Shown here piece after piece: positions 52,442 to 64,000 of a stretch of DNA of 64,000 bases; positions within the stretch are counted from its first letter, which is position 1; each line of letters begins with the position of its first letter. Source of the stretch: Nemopilema nomurai (Eukaryota > Cnidaria > Scyphozoa > Rhizostomeae > Rhizostomatidae). The stretch covers positions 62,001-126,000 of the forward strand of contig ML133401.1 in NCBI GenBank assembly GCA_003864495.1, given 5' to 3'. A model generated the notes under the pieces. The model saw nothing but the letters and a program-made list of their open reading frames with translations, searched no databases and was not told the origin of the DNA. Position numbers and translations under genes: made by a program.

Positions 52442-53550
52442 ACTCATCATTTACATTGACATAAATTGGCGACGAAAAACTGAAAAAAACACGAGAGATC
52501 TATAATATTAATTAAAGCGGGCGGGCGAAATCTAGCAGAAATTGCTGCTAGGGAATAATTCGAGCGAAAATCAAATTTATAATGTGGACGAAAATGACTA
52601 TCCTAATAAGAAACTGTACCATAACTTTCATTTCTTCAGTATCTTGAAAACAAAACTAAAGGTTTCTTTAACACCTTGGGAAAATATCGTTCTAATCTTC
52701 TTTTATAAAGGCATTTGTCGGGGCTAAGGTTTCTCTGTTGCTGGTGATGACGAGAGATGATCCTAGAACGAAGTACTTCTGAAGTTCGCCCTCATTCAAT
52801 TCAAGTAATTAAACGTTATTTCGCAGTAGGCTGGTGGGACTAGAATGACAAGTACTGAAGGCATCAAGTTTCCTATAATCTCGAAATCAATAGGTGGCTG
52901 AGTTTCAGCTGAAATTGGAGCAAATGCTGTACTTTTTCCTTACTGAATTGGGTTGTTTTACTTTCCTAACACATTTGTGACAGCTGAAAACATTCTGCTT
53001 TCAAGTTGAAATCCTTCCTTTCAACATACGGCACTTGAATTAAAAACACAGCGCTGCTACTACTGTCGTCTGATACACTGCAATTTGCCTTATAGAGAAT
53101 TATTAGGCTCTCTCTCTATCATTTTACAGGGATTCGAAACATTAAACTTGTCTGCCTCGAAATCCAATCTAGAAGTGACCTCCCATCAGCAATTTCCCAT
53201 GACGGTGGGAGACTGAAAGCGCTTTGTTTTGCCTACGCTTGCCTCATCCCAAAGGCGTTAATAAGATAGATCTGAAAAGACAATTACTTGGTTTCTAAGA
53301 CTTTGAAAGAAATGAATGCTGACATTACGTAATTTGCAGAGCTTTTCCCGAAGCCCTTTTAACTTTTCAATCCAATGTTAACAACAATTTTAATCTGAAA
53401 ATAATTTCATTGATATTGTTATTGTAGAAACTTTCCGCTCTAGATTATGTTTAACCACGCAAATCTGCACGTTATTAACAGCCAACCGACAATGCTTTTT
53501 CGGTTATGTAAGGATTGCATCATCTGAGCCTCAACATGTCCCATCCTCCA

Positions 53551-53892
53551 ATTCGGGTTGTCGTCATCAATTTTGTATTTCGTGATCTACGGATCATTCT
53601 AAAAAAGTATTGAAATTTTCACCTTTTAATTAGTTTCTACTAAAAAATTTAAGTTGTTTGGACCGTTCGGTCATAAGTTACCTTGTTTTGAATACTTTGG
53701 TTTTTCTTTAGATTTGACCGTAGTTTGCTGATGCAGTGAAAAGCCGCAAATTCCATTGAAGTTTACAGCAAAAGCTAAATTTTGAAAATAGACAGATTTT
53801 CGGCACGGCACAGAATTTTTATATGAAGATTCCTATTCTTTGATCCCTTTTTGCCAAATGTGAAGGTAAAAATTACCCGAATCAGAGAATTT
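53551..53892 (+). repeat. Right copy of a diverged direct duplication
   Basis: Counterpart of 46,231-46,616, about 7.3 kb away in the same orientation. The block order is conserved. It lacks an obvious signal-peptide exon at the offset where the left copy has one. Confidence 0.7.
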
Positions 53893-54122
53893 TTAATAGA
53901 GGCATTGTTTTAAGGTGCTTTCTGCCAAAGAACCTTATAGATGGCTTCATTAAACCTATAGACTGTGATTAATCACATTTAGGGGTGGCGACAAAAACAT
54001 CTCCCTTACAGCTGATGTAAGAAACATGAATTGCAGAGGCTGTTGGATTTTATGGAGCAGGGCAATCTTAATGTGGATTATGAATCCGAGATTCCTGTGT
54101 TTCATGTTTATAAAAGAAAACA

Positions 54123-54140
54123 TGATGATGATGATGATGA
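54123..54140. repeat. GAT trinucleotide run
   Basis: Six uninterrupted GAT/ATG triplets in non-coding sequence. Confidence 0.85.
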
Positions 54141-54642
54141 CCCTTAGTGGCTGATGTGAATGCCAACTAATAAGTTGGATAATTCATCCGATTTTATTCA
54201 ACTCTACTGTCTAAATATATACGAAGCAAGTTAAGTTCTTAATTTTATAATTACATGAGCTTTGCTTTCTCAGAAGTGTAAGAAATAGAAGTAAGATGTC
54301 ATTCAGAAAACAAAAATCTGTCCTAAAAAACTCTTAGTGTAGCTAGACTTACGCCTTTGTGGAAAGGAAATGATTCAGGAAAAGGCCCTAATTTCCTATG
54401 AAATGAGAAAATGACCTCCCTTTGAGTTACTCTAACTTGTAGTGACTCTACTAATTCCTTTTCCCCATTATTTGCCCTTGTAGTCACCATTCATATTCGC
54501 CCTTATTCTTTTACCCACATTTATTTCTGTACATCACTACCTAACGGCAACCACGATATGAACTACTGAACGCTTTCCAACTGAGCCAAGCTATTCTTTG
54601 AAAATCCCAACAAGCCATTCAATTGGAATCGTCTTCTTTTAG

Positions 54643-57600
54643 GCTACCCTGAAATCGGTTTTCTGGGCAAATTATCGGCAGACATAACCCAGACCTCCTC
54701 AGGATGGAAAAAGGTTTCTGGGTGGACGACAACTTTGACAGATGTCAAAGGCTTATACAACTTTGATGCCGATTACAAGAGCAATGGGGACATCAGTGTC
54801 TATGTTTCTGGGATCTTCTTTGTCTCGGTAACTATTCCTGTTACCAATGCAGACACAGGTGAGCTCTCATTAATCATTGATCGTTGATCATTAATCATCA
54901 ATTGATTGCAATGTAGTTACAGTAGATTGACTGATTGCTTGGACTATCTCAAAAGCTGGGGAAAACAGCTCACACTATTTGTTACAGTGACATTTTCAAT
55001 TTTGCTTCTTTTATGTCCTTGTGTTCTTAATTGCCTTCGACGACACACTAAATGAATAATTCCAGTGGAAAAAGGCTCTGTTCTCTTCAGAGTTCTCTTC
55101 AAGCAAACAAGAGTCCAGAAAATGTTTACGGCTCCACGGCTGGGAGCTAGAGAACGGTTTTGCCTATTAATGTCATATTTGAGGATGGTTTATTAGTAAT
55201 TTTTTTATCAAAAATAATGAAAATGACTGTAAATGATTGAACATTTTTGTTTTGAGTTTGTAATGAGAAAGATTTTCATTACAAAAATGGCAGCTGGAGA
55301 AAGGTTAAAGCTATTTTTGGACTTGAACCAATTATCCAACCAACGGTGAACACATGTATTTCCCCAAACTCTATGTTATCACTAGATCCAAACCAATCAC
55401 CTTTTTGAAAGGATTACAGCGTAAATGCATTACATTGCAGGTAAATTCAGAGCCGCTCTTCTCATTAATGACAAGACGGCTGAGAAGGAGATCGGGCTGC
55501 AGTGTGAGATGGAGAATGTCACTGCGGGGACGCAAATGCTTAGCTTTGCCGGATTCATCAGTCTGCGCGCGGGAGAAAACGTCGCCATTTATGCGTATGC
55601 ATCGACAGACAGCTCCTGGAGCATCAAGTCACAAGCCAGTCTGACGTTCCACTTCTTCGGGAACTACGGCTCATCGCCTGCTTTTCTTGTCACACCCCAA
55701 GCAGCGCAGTCGATTTCAAATCCGTCCGGGTATCATGTTCCTTCTTGGTCCAAGGTTGGACGTGCAGGCCTTTTCCAGAGTCTTACTGGTAAGGATGAAT
55801 TTGCGCGCAAACGTTTATTGATGCCCCCACAGTGCCGGGGACTAGATGTCTAGTGCTCAGAGGTTGAAGAAGAAGCTAGGAATGCATGGAGGAGATGTTG
55901 TCAAGTTTGTTGACTATGGATTTTCAGCGTGAAAACATTGTAATATTTGGCAAGAAGAAAGCTAACATTATTTTGGACAATGTTATGCAACCTGAATACT
56001 GAATATGCTTGAATTCGCCATTTAATTGCTAACTCCTCTCCATTTTCAGGTTTATCAGCAACTACAGGGAAATTCACTGCTGTTTGCTCCGGAGTGAACA
56101 TATTGGCGGCAAACATAATATTCGAAGGTGGCCCGGGCACGTATAGTGTGACAACAGTCATAAATGACAAACAGTCTGTGTTGGGTACGGTAGTGCTTCA
56201 AAGCAAAGGAATTGCAACGCTGAATGTGTACCAAGCGTTCTTCACTCCAAAGGCAGCCAGTTTGTACTTGGCGGTGACGTCAACGGCAGGTTCCATGAAG
56301 ATCTTTGGTCACAGTACATGGTCGATGGCTTTCATTGGTGGAACATCGTCAAATATCCCAGAATTCTCCAGCTTTTTGCGCTCATCGGTGGACCAAGCAG
56401 GCGGAAGCTGGAACGAGTTGCCGGGGCTGTTGAGGACAAGCGTGACGCAAGCATCGGATGGCAGTGACACAGGTCAGTTCATTCAGCCATCCAACCTGGG
56501 ATTGATCAACACGCAGAATTTCGTCATGCAAGAACAAACTGACTTGTACTTTGCATTCATCAATTTGGTGTACTCTGGCAACGCAACGAACATCGAGGCT
56601 ATGATTGCTGTCAGTGCGGACAAATCAACATCTACTGGTATGTGATGCGTTTAAATTACCTCCTTCTTTTTGCGATGCTCTTCAGTAATTGGTTTGTACA
56701 ATTCTCTTGAGTACTTGCTTAATTGGTATCAATCAAATTCCTGAGAGCAGAGAGTAAACTTCTGGCGCATTAGTTGCAAGGGAGCTGATAAAATATAGTT
56801 TTGTCTGAATATCTTATTCAGTCATTTAGAATTTTGAAATTGTGTCCCAGATGCAAACCCTGAGTAACATTATTGCTAGGATATAGCTTACACGCTTTTG
56901 AATACTGTAGAAACGGTTCATTCGGTGCTTATCTAGTATTGCATACTTCTTATTGTTTCAAAAGTGAAACATTGCAAATGACATTTCTACTTGCTTGTAA
57001 CAGGCAAAGAGGGAATCTATGGAACATTCTCAAAACAGGCCCAAGAATTTGGATCAATGTCTCTTGGGGGTATTTTCCAGATCCGCAAACAGGAACATTT
57101 GAGCGTTTTCATAAAGGCAAACAACAACGTGAAGATCCACAATACATCTTTCACTTCTTTCGTGCGGATGCGGTATGTTGTGTCTGGCTTTGGTGCCAGA
57201 ATACAGACCAAGATGACGATCCAGAAATCTGGATGGGTGGAGCTGACGGGCCCCTGGCTGACAGAGACCTATGGGAAGTTTTCATACGGCACGGACTTCA
57301 GTCCTTCGAACGGAAAGTTCACTGCCTCACAGCAAGGCGTTTACATGGTGTCAGCCAACATCCAAATCAACAATGGAGACAACGCCGAGATCGCTCTGCT
57401 CTTGGTGAAGAACGGGGTCATTGACGTCAACAACGGCTTGCACGCCGTGAACGGCCAACCATCCTCCGCGACAACGCTGAATATGTATGGGACTGTAAGT
57501 GTCAAGACGGGGGACGTCCTCAGTCTCTATGCATACAGAAGCAGCGCATCCACGTGGGAGGTTGATATTGACAGTGGATACTCGATCACGTACATCGGAC

Positions 57601-60600
57601 CCAACTGGGCAGCCCTCGGCTTCCATGCCGTCCTTACCAATGACCTTTCGAGTGCTAGCGGACAAACACTGGTAACGGGGTGGACTACAAACAGCTCTAG
57701 CACTTCAACCACGTACACAAACACTGAAGGGCTCACAGCCACTCAATTCACAGCCGAAAACGACGCAGTATACATTGTATCGGCAAACATCTACCTGCAG
57801 AATGTATCGATGCCCGGCAGCTCCAACGGCGATTCCAATTTTGACCTTCAGGGCTACGTCAACGGCATTCAATCGAACCGGCTGGGCCTGTCAGACATGA
57901 AGCCATCACTGGCAAGCAGTACACGAGATTACTTCACTCTGAGTTTCAGCGGCGGTGTGCGAATGTTGAAGGGTGACACATTCTCCATGTACGTGACAAC
58001 TGCAGATTCGACATACACAATATCAAAGAAGAGTGGCTTCTCAGTGGTCATGGTGTCCCTTTACACAAATGAACACAACGCTGGCTTCATGGCATCCAAA
58101 AATGTGGAATCATATATTGGCTTAAGCTCTGTGAACGTTTGGACAGGCTTGGTGGACATTCAGGATGGAGCCCTAAGTGGGAGGTACACGATCGGGCCCC
58201 CACTTACCAAGACGCCCGAGGCATACTTTTCCGTTTCAGAACCAGGGCTTTACTACGTGTTCGGGAACTTCCGGCTGGATAATGCTGGTGGTGGCACGGC
58301 GTTCGAAGCCCATGCGGAAATTGACAGCCAGTCCTCCGTCACGTACGGGATGTATTCCGTGGATGGATCCCCGAAGGGAAGGAAGTACAACTTGAACTTT
58401 GGAGGCACGATGTACTTGACCTCTGGCCAGGTCATACGAGCAATGATTCGCACATCCAAGTCGTCGTATACCATCGATGGTGGCTCAAGTTTCGCCATTG
58501 TGAAGTTGCAACTGGACCAACGGTTCCCTGGTATTGTTGTGGACAAAATTGAAACAATGTATCAGCCCAACCAAGTGCTTAGATCCTGGGAGGAAACCGG
58601 GAAGCCAGGCCTTTTCACGAGGTAGCTTTGATTCATAGAAAAATGAATTTCTTGTGCACATCTGTCATGTACTCATTATAGAAAGCATTCTGTTGTAGCT
58701 TCATTTGCAACGCTGAAGGTGAATAATAGTTCGGCTTTTAAAAAGAGCCAACACTCTTGACAGATTGTACCATTATTTTATCAATTTCGACAAGTGAATT
58801 TGAATAGTTGTTAGTCAAGGGTTTATGACTTTCTGTTGCATGAGCGCCATCTGTTTCTGCCTAATCATTTAATTTGACTACATATGTCATGTTTATGGTT
58901 CAATTGTCATTCACCATAAATCTTGTTCACAGCAACATCGGGTTTAACGCCTCGTACGGAGCATACACACCTCCATTTGCTGGCATATACATCGCCTCCA
59001 TCAACAACTACCTTGCTTCTGTAACTGGCAACAGCAGTGTATCCTTGATAACTATGGACAACTCGAACGTCTTTGGAGCCTATGGTTCGGAGGGCATAAA
59101 CAGGACAAAGCTTGCCACATCGGCCTTGTTCTTGAACACCAGTCAGGTCTATCAGCACCTACTCAACACCTCGGTATCTGGCAGCTACCCTATGCGAGCC
59201 GGTTGGTCCCTCTACTTCGTCAATCCGCTGAACCGAGCCATTGGCTTTGCTGGCCCTCTCGTGGACACCTACACCCTTTCCTCTGCCAATGTCTGGGGTG
59301 TCGTTTCTGGCTGGAACGCTAGCAGCGCTGCCTCGGGGTTCTCCACCGTGTCGCCATCTCAGCCCGACTCATACACAGCAACGAAAGCCGGCCTGCATTT
59401 CGTCAGCTTTCTTCCGATTTTTGCCCGATCATCCTCCGCTTACAATGTAAAGGCAGCCATTTACCTCAATTCAGAGGTATTTCTGCTCGCCTCTCACCAA
59501 TACCAATCCACTGGAGAGATCAAATCACTGCCGGTTTCTGGAACAGTGAACTTGAAAGTAGGAGACGTTGTTTCATTCAGAGTGTACAGTTCAATGCCTG
59601 ACCTGGTACTCACGACGGAGACAAGGAGATCATTGATATTTGTCGATGGTAAGTGGTGCCTTTCTGTAGTGCACTAAGGTCATTTGCTTCATTGCTCAAG
59701 CGACAGTCCGAGGTTGGCTAAACTGATTCTCCATATATTTATACAACCACGAGGCTGTTTATCCAGGTTCTGCAAAAACGCAGTGGATGTCAATTCTGTG
59801 CTGATAATGTTGACAGTCCTCTTAGGCTTCGGGTGCATTTCTACTTGTGCGCTAAACTTCTCATGAATGCAAAAACAATCCTGCCATATTCCTGGAACTT
59901 CTTCCAAGGTCTGGGCAGGTCTGTGAGTAAATGTCAAAGGATCCCAAGATGTGAATGCTTCCTCAAAACAAGTTTGGTTTTTTCTGCCTTTTTATCTTTT
60001 GTCTTTATATCTTTTTTGCAGCTTTTTTGATGCTTCTTGTTCTTTTAGACATCACGTCAAACACTGAGGGTGTTGCCGCACACCTTCCTGCAACGGAAAC
60101 AGTTTCAAGCACAATGACAACTCCATACCAACTCCGCAACTTTGTGACCTCGAAAACTGGATCATTTTTGCCACAAAATGAAACTATGGACGCTACAGGA
60201 GTTCTCACCAACTTTCACGCTGGCGTTTTTCTCTATACCACAAACATCGTAGTCAAAAACACCCAAAGTAGACAGAGGTTTGCATTTCTCACTAGTTTCA
60301 CATATTGATATTATTGTTAAAGGAAGTTGTCAAGATCAAGCTGACGTATCTGGCAAGCGCATGCTTGAGCGTTTGTCTAGCAATGTTCACTTTTCTGTTC
60401 AACTCCATAGTTTGCACAACTATGATCCCGGACAAAACTGTTGTAATAAACTGTATCGAGTTTCGAAAACACGCTCTCGAACGTTTGTGGAACACAGGAT
60501 ATTTTTAAACCAAAATCGTGAACAAACCATTGATGTTGCTGTTTTGATTTCAGGCGATTTCACATGTATGTGAAGCTGAACAACCAAACGGAAACTCCAA

Positions 60601-63600
60601 TAAGTTTGCAGTCGATTGAAACAATCCCCGCCATGGGAGAAGAAACGTTATCATTCTCTAGCAGCATGTTTCTGCCACGTTTCTCAAGAGTTGAAACCCT
60701 GATCTCAGCTGATGACGACTCTGCATTTGAGGTTGCAGCAAACAGCACAGTGACTTTTGTCCTTATAGGTAGGCCTTTGTCAATTTTCGGCTTCAGTCCT
60801 CTTGTTTTGATATATTGATAACGTAGTTTGACTGCAAACAGCTCCGTACTCGTCATTAAGCATTGCTAATACATACGAAGACAATATCCCTATACTACTG
60901 CTACACTTTGAAGCGAACAAGAGAAAAGACTCCCCCTTTTGTACAAAAGAAAGCTTTGTACCTTATACATTCACTATTGATGTCAAAGATCTTCATCATA
61001 GCTACTGACTGAAATTGGAAGAGTAATGAAGGGTCCACGTGACACTATCGCTTGCCCTGTTTTTCTAGTGTTTAGGATACGATCAACTAATGCTATGTAT
61101 TGTTATCTTCTTGATTACATTTGCCTACATTACATCTACTTGCAGATGACAATACAGGCCCAGTCTTGTGTGAAGATACTGGTTTGAACTTGGAGGCTCT
61201 CAACCCGTCCTCCCTTAGGATCAGCACTGAAAAGACAGCAACATTCACTTGTTCAGTTGTCGGCAACATCCCCGCCACTTTAACTTGGTACAAAAACGGA
61301 GTGGTAAGTTGCCTTAGGACTCCAATTTCTTAAAGAAATGAAATTGGCTTAAATATTTTGCATATCTAGAATCCATCCATTTTGCTTCTTGGTAATGTCC
61401 ACTGTATCTATTTCATAACTGTTGAACACTATTAATATGAATCTTCCACATTTGCCCTTTCACCTTCCACCTTTGCCCTTTCACCTTCCACCTTTGCCCT
61501 TCTGACCTTTTGTTTCATACATTACATCTCTCATCTTTCAACTTCTCACTTTCAATTATTGAACATCTTGCCATCCTTTGCATTTCTAGCTTCCACCCTA
61601 GAACTTTTATCATTTACGAAGCGTCTCTTTGTGGGATTAACTCTACATCTGACTTTCAAAAATGAGAAAGAGTTTATGCTGCCCAATAATGCCGAACCTA
61701 TAGGAAAAATTTCCTGCTCTCCACAATTTCATTCTTCATAAGAGCTATTAGACATGCTTTGGAATAAATGCTTCAGGTAATGCTTTAAACACATTCTTCT
61801 CAGTCTATGATCGATTTCATTTTATACTGCAAGGTAATTGTGTTTGATTTTCTCATTTGTAGCTTATCCCTGGAGCAAGTGGTGCAACTTTGACGATTAC
61901 CCCAACATCGTTGAGTGATTCAGGAAATTATGCGTGCAGGGCGGCCTACAGATCATTGACATCAACAACAAATAATGCTACACTCAGTGTTTATGGTAAG
62001 AAAATTTGTTCCATTTCAAGTACCAGTGCATCCCATCTCTATCAGAAGGTGTCGCATTTTCCCTCTTAGTACCAACTCCATAAGTACGTAATACCACAAT
62101 AGCCTGTAATCAGGTTGGCACCATTTCTATTTTTTTATTACCACGACAGTGACAGCAAAGGCTAATCATTATCTTGTGAAATATTCAACAAGGCTGCGTT
62201 GATAAAGATATCCAATCGTGCCTTTTTGGGCGCTTAATAATTGATGAACGTGGAAAGGATCGACACTTCCCCTATTGAAGTGGTCTTCATCTACTGTTTT
62301 AATGCTCAATTCCACAAAATTTTGTTTAATTTAGCTCTTCAATTATTGCTCATATAATTGCTTTCATCTGAGGTGACATAAATCTTGCCAGCCTTTGTAT
62401 GTATAGACACCCATGAGGGATTACCTCTGACATCTGCCCGTCCAAACTCCTCTTACCGAAACACATTTGTCTGTCTTCGCTTAGACCCAACTCCGCAAAT
62501 CACAGCAGCCTCGTACAGCGTCGTTGCTCAGGAAGGCACGATAGCCGGAACATTGATACAGACATTTACAGTCAGTGCGGAGAAGTTTGCGATTAACCAA
62601 AAAGCGATTGTTTCTGCCACAATTGTTGGAGGTTTGTTCATTCAAATGTTGTTAATTACTGATCATGTTTACAGCCAAAAGCTCCAGTCACATGCAGAAG
62701 GACCAGGTTAAACCCAACAGAGTTTGCGTGCAGAAAATGTTGTACCATTTAGGTAGCCAATTTGTTCAGAGTCTTATTGCCATCTGCAGCATTTTGTACT
62801 TTATTTCGTAATCCTTATGAGTACTTGTAAACTGGCCAAACATTTATTGTTTGTTGGTTAAAAGTGTCTCTACTGTGGGACTCTGCTGCACCTTACGATA
62901 CTGGTGCCGTATTTCACCCTTAGCTATTCTTCTTAATCTGTTACCAATAGGTGACCCGGATGGTGACCTACAGTTCAGCAGTGCATCAACAACAACTGTT
63001 ACCTTGACAACAACACGACCCCTTGACTATGAAAAGAAGTCTTTCTATCAGCTATCAATAACAGCTGTGAATACGGAGGAGCCGGATGCACGCAACACCA
63101 CGATAACCTTCAATTTGACCGTCATTGACATTAACGATAATGGGCCTGTGTTTACCCCAGCTTTGATTCACCAGCCTGTGCCAGAGAACCTCCCTGTTGG
63201 GAGTCATGTCATCAGTGTGACAGCAGTCGATGCTGACTCAGGTGTATTTGGGATGGTCAACTACAGCATTGTCAGCAACCTTTCAAGTCCCTTCTTCGCG
63301 ATCAACGCGACCACAGGTCAAATCACGCTACAGAAGTCGCTGGACAGAGAGCAAGAGGACCGCTACATCATCATCGTGCAGGCGCGGGACTCGCTCTTCT
63401 CCTCAATTGCCGAGATTGTGGTGAATGTCACCGATGTGAACGACAACCAGCCGCGATTCAACCCAAGCTCGTATGCGCTGGACATCGTCGAAAACACTCT
63501 CGTCACCAGCTCGCTCGTTCAAGTGTTTGCGTCAGACCCGGATCTCCAGCTCAATTCAACTCTTGTGTACAGCATCTTGAGTGGCAATTCAGCAGGGCAC

Positions 63601-64000
63601 TTTGCCATCAATTCCCAGAGTGGAGTTATCAGCCTTGCAACCTCACTTGACTATGAGACGACAAAAACATTCAAACTCCTGATTGGCCTTCGGGACATGG
63701 GCAGCCCAGTACTACAGTCGAGCAACAACGCAACTGTTACCATCAATATTGTTGACATCAACGACAACTTTGCTCATTTCGAGAAGTCTCTCTACACGGC
63801 GTCGCTGGCCGAGACCAGCAGTCTGTCAGCCTTCGTCGTGCAAGTGAAAGCGGTCGATCGTGACGGCACCTCCAAGCACAGCAACCTCACTTTCAGCATC
63901 AACCAGACGCTGGCTTCCAGCATGTTTGCCATCAATTCAGTCACTGGTGTCATCACATTGAAAGCGAAACTGGACTACGAGCGGGTCAAGGAGTACCACT
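54643..64000 (+). CDS. Multi-C1q-like / Ig / cadherin extracellular protein (3' end beyond window)
   Basis: Exons 54643-54858, 55441-55788, 56050-56637, 57004-58621, 58933-59648, 60049-60277, 60554-60768, 61146-61303, 61863-61995, 62485-62631 and 62951 to the window edge, about 1,806 codons, open throughout with matching phases (mostly 1). The first 59.6% holds about nine consecutive C1q/TNF-type jelly-roll units of some 130 residues. The clearest, near 57.2-57.6 kb, shows GKFTASQQGVYMVSANI, a central LLLVKNG strand, SVKTGDVLSLYAY and a closing GYSITYIG. Exon borders often fall at the GKFTA strand, inside the domains. An Ig domain split over two exons follows (TFTCSV, LTWYKNG, LSDSGNYACRA). 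Then come cadherin repeats with calcium motifs DINDNGP, VDADSG, DVNDNQP and DINDN; three are complete and a fourth is cut by the edge. The product is presumably a large secreted or membrane adhesion protein. The start exon is uncertain (51,275 or 47,147). The family is unknown to me; domain calls are confident. Confidence 0.9.
61443..61502. repeat. 21-bp minisatellite in the Ig-domain intron
   Basis: Three copies of a pyrimidine-rich unit CCTTTCACCTTCCACMTTTG within the intron that splits the Ig domain of the C1q-cadherin gene. Confidence 0.85.

Larger units (their letters stand above)
51330..54642. other. Intron or intergenic DNA ahead of the C1q exons
   Basis: Contains a possible short exon (52,245-52,441), the right copy of the diverged duplication (53.55-53.89 kb) and a GAT run at 54,123-54,140. 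Otherwise unique AT-rich sequence. Confidence 0.4.

Noticed and set aside
54541..54600. tRNA-like A box (minus strand TTGGCTCAGTTGG) near 54.59 kb
   Set aside because: No acceptable B box or cloverleaf follows; at best a degraded tRNA-derived fragment.

Overview
This is a piece of an animal nuclear genome: AT-rich, intron-rich DNA with spliceosomal GT-AG introns, microsatellites, DNA-transposon relics and a tRNA-derived SINE. The gene content (Sec16, medium-chain acyl-CoA dehydrogenase, Pin1, a SMIM30-like microprotein, tandem C1q-like domains joined to cadherin repeats, a TIR-domain protein) is metazoan. The architectures would fit an invertebrate, perhaps an early-branching one, but I cannot fix the phylum from sequence alone. 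I rebuilt the gene models by hand from splice sites, reading phase and remembered family sequences. No database search was run.

Layout. 0.2-8.9 kb, minus strand: the N-terminal and central part of a Sec16 gene (COPII coat assembly at ER exit sites), running off the left edge, with one 3.15-kb exon encoding a very glutamine-rich region. 11.6-19.3 kb, minus: a complete 14-exon ACADM-like gene (mitochondrial fatty-acid beta-oxidation, 417 aa) with one GC-AG intron. 22.1 kb, minus: a 61-aa SMIM30-like membrane microprotein. 22.6-24.2 kb: a non-autonomous hAT-like transposon with a recognisable 8-bp target duplication. 26.5-29.7 kb, minus: a four-exon Pin1 prolyl isomerase gene with a 19-nt microexon and an apparent one-base deletion in the catalytic core. 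32.6-35.0 kb, minus: an intronless coding region for a 796-aa protein with a predicted lipid anchor, three C2H2-like fingers, a Tudor-like module, two TIR domains and a second Tudor-like module. 35-42.7 kb: no recognised gene, but relics of pogo/Tigger-like and hAT-like elements and a cluster of short inverted repeats. 42.76-44.44 kb, plus: a recent, inverted, 5'-truncated and frameshifted copy of the TIR gene, starting just beside a SINE.

44.4-54.6 kb holds isolated phase-1 signal-peptide exons, two short stop-terminated exons and a diverged direct repeat. From 54.6 kb to the right edge, plus strand, runs a large extracellular gene: about nine consecutive C1q/TNF-type jelly-roll domains, one immunoglobulin domain, then cadherin repeats that continue past the window.

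The genes do not form a pathway; this is ordinary animal gene neighbourhood. The two items most worth pursuing are the C1q-Ig-cadherin protein and the lipid-anchored Tudor-TIR-TIR-Tudor protein with its fresh broken copy.
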